This document shows, piece after piece, positions 41,216 through 51,300 of a stretch of 64,000 nucleotides of DNA. Numbering within the stretch: the stretch's first letter is position 1; the number at the start of each line of letters is the position of its first letter. Under the pieces are notes generated by a model. That model did not search any database, had not been told where the DNA came from, and worked only from the letters and a program-made list of their open reading frames with translations. Source of the stretch: Phallusia mammillata. Lineage: Eukaryota; Chordata; Ascidiacea; Phlebobranchia; Ascidiidae. Both the position numbers and the translations under genes were made by a program. The DNA is taken from the NCBI GenBank assembly GCA_003260075.1, contig QLIY01000216.1, positions 106,098 to 170,097 of the forward strand. The letters are read 5' to 3'.

Positions 41216-42466
41216 TTATTGCAATACATGTCGATTAGGAATCCATAGCACGCATGGTCCATCCATTCGTACCATAGCCCAACAAGCCCGACATCCTGGC
41301 ATGTTTATATCGACGCAACCACTCATATTTGGCTTTTCTTCTTCTTTTTTAATGACGATGTTCGCCCATACCCTTTTTTGTTTCGTAACGCAAATTGAAC
41401 CCGGCGGAAAACCGTTTCCAATAGGACGAGGAAACACGCAAGTTTCATAAGTGAAGTACTGCAAAATTACATAATTGAAATTTCCATTACGATTGTTGCG
41501 ATGTCACGTAGGGCAAATTGTATTTAAAAAAATAGTAATGATAATTAAAGCGATTATTGGTTTAATGGTGAAAATAACGGCCCATATAGACGTAAAAAGC
41601 GGCATGTTTTATTTTTTCATGCTTCATGGTATGAGAATTTGCCGTAACGTTTGAAAAATAAAGCATGTCGCTTTTTACGTCTATATGGGCAGTTATTTTT
41701 ACCATTAAACTTATGAAGAGATCCCTATATAGTGTTCTGATTTTTTAGTGTTCTTCAAACTTGGTTTTGTGATTTTTATATTACTGGCGTATAGAGTAAA
41801 AAAATCTCTACAACAAGGTTACACAGTTAAATGATCACCTGCGTAAAGTTGTTGCCCTGATGTATGTTGACGGACCTTTGCAGATCGTCAGAAAATGCAG
41901 TAGTACCGCTAGTTGTCTTTTAATAAAAAAAGTCTGCTGTTAGCAAATGACCGTTTAAATAAATAAAAAACATTCATGGCGTTTTTTCTATACATGACGT
42001 TTTTGTTTATTCGATTGTAAGCCGCGGCTTAAAGTTTTTTACCTTAGAGTTTGTGCGGATTATAATTGAGAGCGGCTCACATTTTAATATCATACCGATA
42101 TTACTTTTTCACCCCTGTCTTTTGATTTTCTTTTGCATGCAGACTTTATACGTCAACATACGTTCTACTATGTGTACGGTTATTTAGGTGACAAACAAAC
42201 ATGGGCAAATAGTTTTACTACGTTACAACAAAACGAAGTATTATGAAACAACTGTACCTATAACATCAAAAATCGAGGGAGGCTTGTATAATTTTTAACA
42301 CCCTAAACATGCGGCTTACAACCGATTAAGTACGGCAACCCTGTACCCTTGATTGGGAAGAACAAGCTCTTCGGTGTCCAGCAGGAGCCCAAAACGCACC
42401 GTTAATTTGGTCAGGAAGTATCGCCATGACACAGGCTGCAGCGAAATAGAAGTTAACACCGAACAT
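41216..42466 (-). CDS. small secreted Cys-rich protein, cluster gene 6
   Basis: Exons on the minus strand: 42347-42466 (signal peptide MFGVNFYFAAACVMAILPD, then QINGAFWAPAGHRRAC; donor GTACAG), 41839-41916 (26 codons, AFSDDLQRSVNIH; donor GTGATC) and 41216-41458 (80 codons plus stop). Product 146 aa. Exon 3 carries ETC, SIC, SGC, GCRACW and GPC, so it has one extra cysteine two residues before RAC. The second intron, between exons 2 and 3, holds a palindromic MITE (41568-41707). A non-coding first exon is likely near 42545-42600: a donor is present there, and an acceptor lies just before the ATG. Confidence 0.84.
41568..41707. mobile_element. palindromic MITE (about 41-base arms)
   Basis: Arm containing ATAGACGTAAAAAGC (about 41568-41610) is the inverse of the arm containing GCTTTTTACGTCTATATGGG (41665-41707). 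A diverged single arm with flank lies at about 11357-11400. Confidence 0.7.
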
Positions 42467-42603
42467 CGTTGCTGAAAAACATGTAACATTTACGAATCGC
42501 AAAACAAATACTTTAAGCATGATTGTGCGATACAATCAACTTACCTTAATGCTGAAATGGATCCAAGATGTTGACTATTGTTGTTGTGCTTCCTCCGAGA
42601 CAA

Positions 42604-42647
42604 TCCTTGCTGTGCTGGTCAGGTAGGCTTTGGCTCGTATTTAACAG
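42604..42647 (-). promoter_or_regulatory. shared promoter block, cluster gene 6
   Basis: Plus-strand reading CCTTGCTGTGCTGGTCAGG, then TCGTATTTAACAG. About 140-180 bases upstream of the ATG, before a probable non-coding exon. Confidence 0.5.
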
Positions 42648-42944
42648 TGTCGTGACTAACATTTAAATAATCTGTATTTGATTTCTAGCCGGTTGAAAAA
42701 ATTGAGTCATTGCCCCTCGGAAATGTCAACATTCACATGCAGTATGTTCAGTCTAATTAGAATGGAAGAATATGATACATGTTTTTAAACTATGCAAACA
42801 AGTAAATTTAAAATGACTAACAAACGTTCAAAACTTTGAAACACGGGGCATTTTTGAAAATTCAAACCATTGCGTGCATTAACCGCAAGATGACATCACT
42901 AGTCTATGTAATCCTAATATTCCCCCCACAGGAACTTAGCCGAA

Positions 42945-43025
42945 ATGTCCTGCGCTCCTAACCCATACATAGACATAAAAAAAATTATTTCGTCTCCGGG
43001 AGCGTCCTGGGTTCGAACCCCGTGA
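42945..43025 (+). repeat. tRNA-like SINE copy
   Basis: Same arrangement as 32799-32945: TCCTGCGCTCCTAACCCA, an A-run, TCTCCGGGAGCGTC and GGGTTCGAACCCC. Confidence 0.45.
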
Positions 43026-44528
43026 AGAAAATTGTTAGAATTTCATGTTGTTAAAAAAAAATTAAAATACTACGTTGTAAGTATAAAGAGTTTTGTCAAA
43101 CAAAGATGGCGCAAAGATATGAAACGTGTTTAATGAGACTCATTTTTTTAAATGAAGGCTAGGATAGTCTAGGATAGATATAATGTTTTTCACCAAATGC
43201 TTAGACTTTACCCAAATAAGGATTGATATTATAGTCCAAATAAAAAATCGGTTAAGGGCATATGTGGCGTTTTTTTTTCAATAAATTTATGCTTGATCCA
43301 TTATAGACACAAATTAAGTTACTCTCGACCATAAAAATTGTAAAGTTTTTGCAAGCTATTAAACAAGAAACACTTTAAACTGGGACCAAACACTGCAATA
43401 GGTGTTGTTGTTTACCTGTTAAGTAATATTTGCATTTGTTTCAGTGTTGTGACAAGCTTGCATAATATATGTGTTGTTTGGTGGATGTGCATGTTGATCG
43501 TCAACTATTTGATAATATACACCATATGTCCGACAGTTCGGAACGAATTCACATTAGGAAGTTGTATGTTAACTTGTCAAAACAATCAAATGCAAATGTT
43601 TCCTAATAGTAACATACCAGTTCCTGAAAAACATGTTTGCTGTTTGATAGACGCAGAGTTAGAGTTGTAAGACGGGACATGTTTTTTAGGCCCGGGTTCG
43701 CACTTGATTTAGATCTGACTTCAATTGGGCACATTCGCATTGAAATTTCACTCCGGAAAATCTGCTATATCGGCCAAATTCAGGTTTTCATTCAATCCTC
43801 AGCAATTTGGGTTTATGGTAAGAATGAGTGCTGAGTCAGCACCATAAACGCCTATGCTCTGTTGTGCCACCTACCAAACCGGGCGTCAGCTTAGTTCCAG
43901 TGTTAGTAGGTTTAGCGTGTTGGGCGAACGTAAATGTTTGTGTACATTTACGAACCGCTACGTTTGATTTTAATTAGTATTTTTTGCACAAAATGAACCG
44001 TATAACTGATTCAACGTTTCGTAACGTGTGTGTTGCTGGGAAGTAACACAGTGAATTGTTTTGATGTTTTATTAAATTCTAATAAGTCTCATGCGTTGCT
44101 CGTATATATTGGCATTTTCTAGTGATAACTATTCAAATTTTTAAGCAACTAAAAAGGATAGGGGGGGGGGAGAACCGTATAACTGATTCAACGTTTCGTA
44201 ACGTGTGTGTTGTTGGAAAGTAACACAGTGAATTGTTTTGATGTTCTATTAAATTCTAATAAGTCTCATGCGTTGCTCGTATATATTGACATTTTCTAGT
44301 GATAACTATTCAAATTTTTAAGCAACTAAAAAGGATATGTATGCAAATGTGGTTAGAGGGCTATTAAATACTGATGTGCGACGCTCTAACAAGCAGAAAC
44401 AGTAATTAACAAGTCGGAACAGACTCTGCACAACTGGACCCGATTGAAACAGAAAACCGGTTGAGTTTGGTATTACAGTTAAACTAAAATTTATTTTTTA
44501 CACTTACTTTTTTGTTTTGCAGGCAGCA

Positions 44529-45567
44529 ATGTTTTGGGCATCCATACTTGTTGCGGTTGCATTGGCGATGGTTCCAACTGAGATCAAGGGGGGGGGGGAG
44601 CAATGTTTTGGGTATCCATACTTGTTGCGGTTGCATTGGCGATGGTTCCAACTGAGATCAAAGGAAAGAGCCCTCCTGCTGGATACCGAATAGCTTGTGC
44701 AGTTGAGGAATCGGTATGGTGTTCATTTAAAAAAATATTGAAATTTTTTAACGCTTGACAATTTGTTTGAACACAGGAACATACAATTCAAACGGGGTTT
44801 TCTGTAGACTTAAACAAAACTGTGGAGGTTCGTTTTCACAAATCTATACAAGTAAGTGTATAAACAAGACACTAATTATTTTGCACATCGTTAAACCCAT
44901 AGGGCCTGGCTGTTAGTATAGTCCAGTAGTTCTCAAACTGTGCGTCGCGACGCCCTGGTGCGTCGTTTCAATTTTCGCAGAAATAGGGCGTCGCAGAATA
45001 GTTCCGTTTCGATGCTTTTAGTTGTTGTATCAATAAACACAACTTCAATATTAAGTTTCCTCGTTAACTTTTATTTGCTGGTGCGTCGCAAGTCCAGAAA
45101 ACTTTTCGAGGGTCGTCGCAATAAAAAAAGTTTGAGAACCACTGGTATAGTCTCTGCAAAACAAAATGACTTGAAATTATTTTATCACAGGAAAAATGCA
45201 AATCGTCGAGGCCACATGGAATCGATTTGCCAGCGGGTTATGCTTGTCGCAAGAGCCAACAAGAATATTATGTAAATTTTATTGTTCAGGGGGGGGGGGC
45301 AGAAATAGGGCGTCGCAGAATAGTTCCGTTTCGATGCTTTTAGTTGTTGTATCAATAAACACAACTTCAATATTAAGTTTCGTCGTTAACTTTTATTTGC
45401 TGGTGCGTCGCAAGTCCAGAAAACTTTTCGAGGGGGGGGGGGGAGCCGACGAAGGGCAACAGAGTTTGGAGAATTGTGTTAATGCCGACCGTGCTGGATA
45501 CGTTGCATGTTGGGGTATGGTACGTGTAGAAGGAGGCTGTGTTCTTCTGCACATTGATAACCTGTAG
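44529..45567 (+). CDS. small secreted Cys-rich protein, cluster gene 7, interrupted in this sequence
   Basis: Only plus-strand member. Exon 1 is 44603-44713 (signal peptide from MFWVSILVAVALAMVP, then TEIKGKSPPAGYRIAC; donor GTATGG). A second copy of its first part, with its own ATG, starts at 44529 and is separated by eleven G. Exon 2 is 44777-44851 (25 codons, FSVDLNKTVEVRF; donor GTAAGT). Exon 3 starts at 45191 with EKCKSS, runs to VNFIVQ at 45289 and resumes at about 45445 through DEGQQSLENC, VACWGMVRVEGGC and a TAG at 45567. The break holds ten G, a copy of part of the intron-2 MITE, then twelve G. Alignment to paralogues shows no codons missing across the break. I think the interruption is an assembly artefact, but a disrupted gene cannot be excluded. 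Confidence 0.72.
44924..45144. mobile_element. hAT-type MITE in cluster gene 7 intron 2
   Basis: Ends CAGTAGTTCTCAAACT and inverse CAGTGGTTCTCAAACT. Flanked by a perfect 8-base duplication, GTATAGTC. Part of it recurs between the two G tracts inside exon 3 of the same gene. Confidence 0.85.
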
Positions 45568-45652
45568 TAAACTTTCTCCTTCCCATCGCTTACGTTTCTT
45601 TAACTGACATAACGTTTAATACATCTGTAATACATACTCAAGAAATTCAGTC

Positions 45653-46552
45653 CAACTTATTGCTGTCATAAAGCCTTTCCAATTACCCTGCATCAACTAC
45701 GATTAGTAGCCGACGTTATCGCCATTACAAACATATCACTATAGTTGTCCGCAATGAGTCGCAACCAGGGCTCGTGCGCGAAAAAAACAATTCGTCTCCG
45801 ATGCGCCACCTTTTCTAAATTAACGCCATAGGCAGCCCACGCAAATGTTCTGCATCGGTTGGCCTTTGAACACGAGTAGATTAATTTTAGTACTGTAATG
45901 TAGCCTAGCCTACCTTAGATATAGGCCTTCTGCCGTGTCATTGACATATATTTATTCGTATGTATCAGTTTCGGCCAGGGTAGGATGGGCTATAGCCTAT
46001 ATGCTACAATAGCAAAGTAGGCCTACGCCCATGCAGTCCAAAACAGTACAGTAGCCTACATGGCATCTACATACAAGTGAGCGTTTGGGTTGTAAACGGG
46101 GGGGGGGAAACTTATTGCTGTCATAAAGCCTTTCCAATTACCCTGCATCAACCACGATTAGTAGCCGACTTTATCGCCATTACAAACATATCACTATAGT
46201 TGTCCGCAATGAGTCGCAACCAGGGCTCGTGCGCGAAAAAAACAATTCGTCTCCGATGCGCCACCTTTTCTAAATTAACGCCATAGGCAGCCCACGCAAA
46301 TGTTCTGCATCGGTTGGCCTTTGAACACGAGTAGATTAATTTTAGTACTGTAATGTAGCCTAGCCTACCTTAGATATAGGCCTTCTGCCGTGTCATTGAC
46401 ATATATTTATTCGTATGTATTAGTTTCGGCCAGGGTAGGATGGGCTATAGCCTATATGCTACAATAACAAAGTAGGCCTACGCCCATGCAGTCCAAAACA
46501 GTATAGTAGCCTACATGGCATCTACATACAAGTGAGCGTTTGGGTTGTAAAC
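45653..46552. repeat. 445-base direct repeat around a 10-base G tract
   Basis: Copies 45653-46097 and 46108-46552 differ at about five positions by eye. Longest of the tract-associated repeats, best explained as two alleles placed in series. Confidence 0.85.
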
Positions 46553-47880
46553 CTTGGTGGCAATGGTTATACCAATGTTCTGACACATGTAGCTGTCCAT
46601 CTGTAGGCTACACATATGTTTGTAGCATATGCAGTAGACTGTATCGGCCGTATTTATTGTTGGCGGCGGCGAGAAAATAAAATTTGCATGAGTTTTTATT
46701 GCAGTCACAGCGTTGTTAGGGTAGAAGACTGTAGTCCCATGAGCAGAGGATGTGAAAAACGCCCTGACGAACAATTTTTATGCTGAGGTGAGTTCTGTTT
46801 TGGCAAATCGTGCACGAATGTGTCAGGAATAAATCCAGGGCTGGCTAAAATGAATGGAAGAGAAAACTTGCTTATTTAGTTGCAGGAAAAGGAAACGAAA
46901 TTGTAAACCTCAAATTTTGTAAACCAGAAACGCTAATGACAGGGACAGGTTAAATTACCGCTCAGTTGATATCAAACCTACTTGTCGTTGAGTATGAAGA
47001 CTAATTTAAAATGCCTGGTTTGTAAAAGAATTCTTTCAGAAAATAAACGCTTGTGTGGGCTACGAAAAGCCGCTAGATGGCGCTTTCATGTCATAAATTG
47101 AACAAAGTACGTGCGCATGCTAGGCTGGCGTTGGTGTTTTTTGCGAAAAACACTGTACTTTCAAGCCCAGTTATGACAATGGCCACGGTAATTAAGAAAG
47201 ACAAGTATCGTATCGCGGGGGGGGGGTTACGAAAAGCCGCTAGATGGCGCTTTCATGTCAAAAATTGAACAAAGTACGTGCGCATGCTAGGCTAGCGTTG
47301 GTGTTTTTTGCGAAAAACACTGTACTTTCAAGCCGAGTTATGACAATGGCCACGGTAATTAAGAAAGACAAGTATCGTATCGCTCTAACTTTAAATAGTA
47401 TTTAGTAACACAATGTAAACGGTATGCTGTAAGATAATGTTTGTTTGATTACAATCTTTACACAAAGACTATATGATTTGATTGGGTCTGTATTCTTCGA
47501 ACACATTGCATTTCGCAAAACCACATATCTATAACTTTTGTCATTGGAGTCTTCAATTGGGAGAAAGTGGCACCGATTCACCTTCCGCAAACAGTAGGTT
47601 TGCTCGAGCTTGTATGCTATTTAACATGTCACACAAGCTTTCCTCACGTCTATAACTCCTTCCTTCTATGTGTGCGGTCCACTATTTGCTGTTTTTCAAT
47701 ATGCCCAACGCTTTGAAATTTGAAACCTGTTTACTAATTCAGCACTATTCTATTGATTTTTGTCTACAATGGGGTGATGTTCGCATGTATTAGCCAGACA
47801 AGCTAGGGTTTCTACCTGGTGTTGGGCAATAGCAGGTTTGCCTTTGATAAGAGCTACTACCTGTTTGTTTTTAGTCACGG

Positions 47881-48131
47881 GAAGTTACGGTGCAGTCAAG
47901 GCAAACCAGGAAGCCCAAGATGGATGTGATATGAAGCGTGCATTTTATCCAGACGGTCGTCATTCAAGCAAGCAGTACAGTACACAGAACTCCGAATTTG
48001 TTTTGCAAATTGTTGCTAGTCCAGAGAGTACATGTACGACAGTACATACAAAGAAGGCGTTTAAACCTAATGTTTATGAGCTCTTTATAACTAAAGTTAC
48101 TAAGATTTCAGTAAAACAAGTTATATTGTAA
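47881..48131 (+). CDS. possible exon of unknown identity
   Basis: An open frame follows an acceptor-like TGTTTTTAG and encodes GSYGAVKANQEAQDG, then two further cysteines. Its composition looks coding, but I recognise no domain and cannot link it by phase to a neighbour. It could be an upstream exon of the AMP deaminase gene, a separate small gene, or chance. Confidence 0.2.
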
Positions 48132-48251
48132 AGTAAAGAACTTAAAACGGATAATTTCTGAACTTTTAAATCTGGTTTTTAATAGGCATTTAGGGTAAAC
48201 TATTGGAGAACATAACAGATTTTGTGCTTGTTTGCATGTTTTACCTTCTAG

Positions 48252-48307
48252 CAAGGATCCAGGGCAAAGTTTGGTCAAGATGTCAGCAAATGGTCCTAAC
48301 CAATCCG
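48252..48307 (+). CDS. AMPD: AMP deaminase first coding exon (ATG at 48280)
   Basis: Acceptor CCTTCTAG, donor GTATGT. ATG at 48280 gives MSANGPNQS plus one base, in the phase of the exon at 54823. The frame stays open upstream to the acceptor (KDPGQSLVK), so the true start could lie further 5'. The next intron is 6.5 kb. Confidence 0.55.
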
Positions 48308-51300
48308 GTATGTACTTTTTTTTATGTTGCTTGGAAGTAGGAATTGTTTTAGGTTTACAATGTAAGTTGATTGAATATTGGACATACATATGGTGCTTGA
48401 AGCATGATAACTATGGCTAAATTATTGAGTTTTTGACATACATTTGTATTCAATAATTGTGCCATAATTTTTGACAGAATTTCTGATATCATTGTAAGGT
48501 TTAGTTGTCTTAGATTAGTGTTCTCAAGAGTTTGCAGACTGGGGCCTATAATGGTTTTTGCGTGTTTGTTATGACTATATGACATACAAAAATGATTAGG
48601 TATTTTCCTTTTTCTTTATTTCACATTTTCATGAAGGGTGCAAATGGTTATAATGAGACGGAAGTAGTAAGAGACGCTAGTGTAGACCATCAATCATAGT
48701 ACAATGGAGTTGGATCTCTAATAACACTCTATAACCAAAGTCTTACATTAATCAACTAGCATATGCGTAATATAAGTCATTGTAAATTACCTGATTCAAA
48801 GCACTTTTTTCACTCGTAATGTATTTATTCTGGTTAATTCAGTTTGAATGTTTTTAAAACCACCCATACTATTACCATTGCTTTAAATACTAGGCTTTCA
48901 GCATAAAGTAGTGCCACCAATGGGCAGACATTGAATTCTACAAAGCATGTGATTGCTCATGCGGCCTCAACAGCTGATTTCACTTTTTTGCTTGAGGCAT
49001 TATAGCAAGGACAGGTGGTGCAGTGTGTAGTACTTTAGCGGCTCATTCTACAATTTTGTTTACATTTAAACATGAGGTAAATATGAGAGAGTTTACGGGG
49101 GGGGGGGCTTGAGGCATTATGGCAAGGACAGGTCGTGCAGTGTGTAGTACTTTAGCGGCTCATTTTACAATTTTGTTTACATTTAAACATGAGGTAAATA
49201 TGAGAGAGTTTACTAGTCAAATGTTGTATCTTTTCAGGTGTTGTTTGCCATGTTTAGGTCATCTGTACAAAATAAAGTTATGATAAATTTAATAACATTT
49301 GGGATTTTTATTGTTGCTTGGTTATGAGTTAGTGGTGTCAGCAAGCAGCTGGTTAAATGATAGGAAATAAAGTGGGACTTTCTTGTGGCCAGAAATACAT
49401 GTTCAGATTGTATTCACCAGGCTACCATATTATTCTATTTTAGAGTTTAAACTTCAACTTTATATATTTGCTAAGAATGTCAGGAAATGTAAAATATCGG
49501 GTCATTATCTTCATTGTTGCACATCAAAACTTCCAATTCAATTAGAAAACACAATTAAAAGCAATTATCCATATAATTTAAACTGCACAATGCTTTATGG
49601 CTGATATAGAACTTTATTCAATGTGCAACATGTAATCACAGCTAGTCAAAGTGTCAGGATATTCATTGGTGTCATATCCTGTGAGGCAAATGCTAAAATC
49701 AGATCAGACCTAATAGCCCTGTTTGAATCATTCAATCAAGTTTTGGTAGGCAGAATTCGTTCCAAGCAAATAAAATTACTGTAATAGACTTCAAACGTCC
49801 TAAAAGCATTGCCAACATGTAATCATATGGGTTTAAATTAGAGCTTAGTGCTAAGTAATTTTCCACATTTTGTACGTAGTTGGACAAACCTGTAAGTGGC
49901 AAGGTCTCGCTATTAAAGCAGTAAAAGGATCTTGGCATGCAGGAGAAAGATTATTTTATCGATCATCGACAAACAGTTGCGCTAATTTCGCTTCTGCACG
50001 CCGGCGATAACCTTCGCATCACCGTATTAGTCGTTCGGTATTCGTACCGCGGTAAGATGCCATCGCAGTCCACAGCTCGTTGCGAAATCCAGAAATTCCC
50101 AACGCCTTCGTTCGAGTGGATCCTCGAGCTGCAAGTGACACGCGATCGCGGATAACCTTTGAACTCAGCGCCTTGCAAATATTGTTTGTCCGCGTTGGTC
50201 ACGTGAACATCGCACTACCTCGGGGCTGTTCAAGCTGAGTGCAGCGCTTATATATCAGTCTTGCCATTTCGAGGTGGAACAGTTGCGCTAACCTTTGGAG
50301 GCGAACGGGTCGGTGCAATTGAGGCTCAATTGTTTAAGGGTTGTTTGCTTTTAAGATATATCAGATTTTTGTTTTGTTTTTGTGGAAGCTGGCATCGCTG
50401 TTGCGCTCACACTTTTATGTGATTTCCGCTATGAATTATTTAAAACGTGGTTTTAAGCCAAGGAATTGCTGCTTTGGAGCAGGTTTATGCCAGACTGGGT
50501 CAATACGAGTCTTCGTAGGTTACGTTTACGAACTTTATGGCTCACAGAGAATGTAGGGAAAGACGAAATTGGGATAAAATAGTAAATAATGTGTGGAAAA
50601 ATGATCAAGCTGTTAACTAGAAGTTTTCATTACTGTTTTTCATAAATGTTTTCTGTTTCTTCTTGTGTTCTTAAGTTTGAAGTAATCTAGCATCAGTTGT
50701 CACTTTTGTTTGTGCCGTTAGGAAAACACATGTTTTAAAACACTGACCAAGCCTAAATAAAATTTTGTTGCTAAAGTTCGAATGGGATGTTTGTATAAAC
50801 TCTCTTTGTTTGCGGGGGGGGGGTCTTGGGTCAATACGAGTCTTCGTAGGTTACGTTTAGGAACTTTATGGCTCACAGAGAATGTTACAGAAAGACGAAA
50901 TTGGGATAAAATAGTAAATCGGGTGTAAAATGTGTGGAAAAATGATCAAGCTGTTAACTAGAAAAAATGTTTTTCATAAAGTTTGAAGTAGTCTAGCATC
51001 AGTTGTCACTTTTGTTTGTGCCGTTAGGAAAACACATGTGGGGGGGGGGAGCAAGCACGAGGGGCACATACCGTGCTTAGCCTTATCATTGTTTACAAAC
51101 ATCAGCTTCGGCGCAGCACACCTCCGTAACAATGTGTTGTGATTCGCGCCAGGGGGGGGGGGACAAGCAGGAGGGGCACATACCGTGCTTAGCCTTATCA
51201 TTGTTTACAAACATTAGCTTCGGCGCAGCACACCTCCGTAACAATGTGTTGTGATTCGCGCCATCCTGCCTTTGATGCGTGTGTGAAATAAACTGAAAGC

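Larger units (their letters stand above)
42467..44528. other. intergenic between divergent cluster genes 6 and 7
   Basis: Contains the gene 6 promoter block, a tRNA-like SINE copy (42945-43025), a short GCCCGG-rich repeat near 43670, and a 165-base segment present twice around the G tract at 44161. No gene seen. Confidence 0.5.
45568..48251. other. intergenic / AMP deaminase 5' flank
   Basis: Dominated by a 445-base segment present twice (45653-46097 and 46108-46552) around a G tract, with only about five differences seen by eye, and a second repeated segment (47058-47216, 47227-47384). An open frame at about 47881-48100 has coding-like composition but no confirmed partner exons. Confidence 0.45.
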
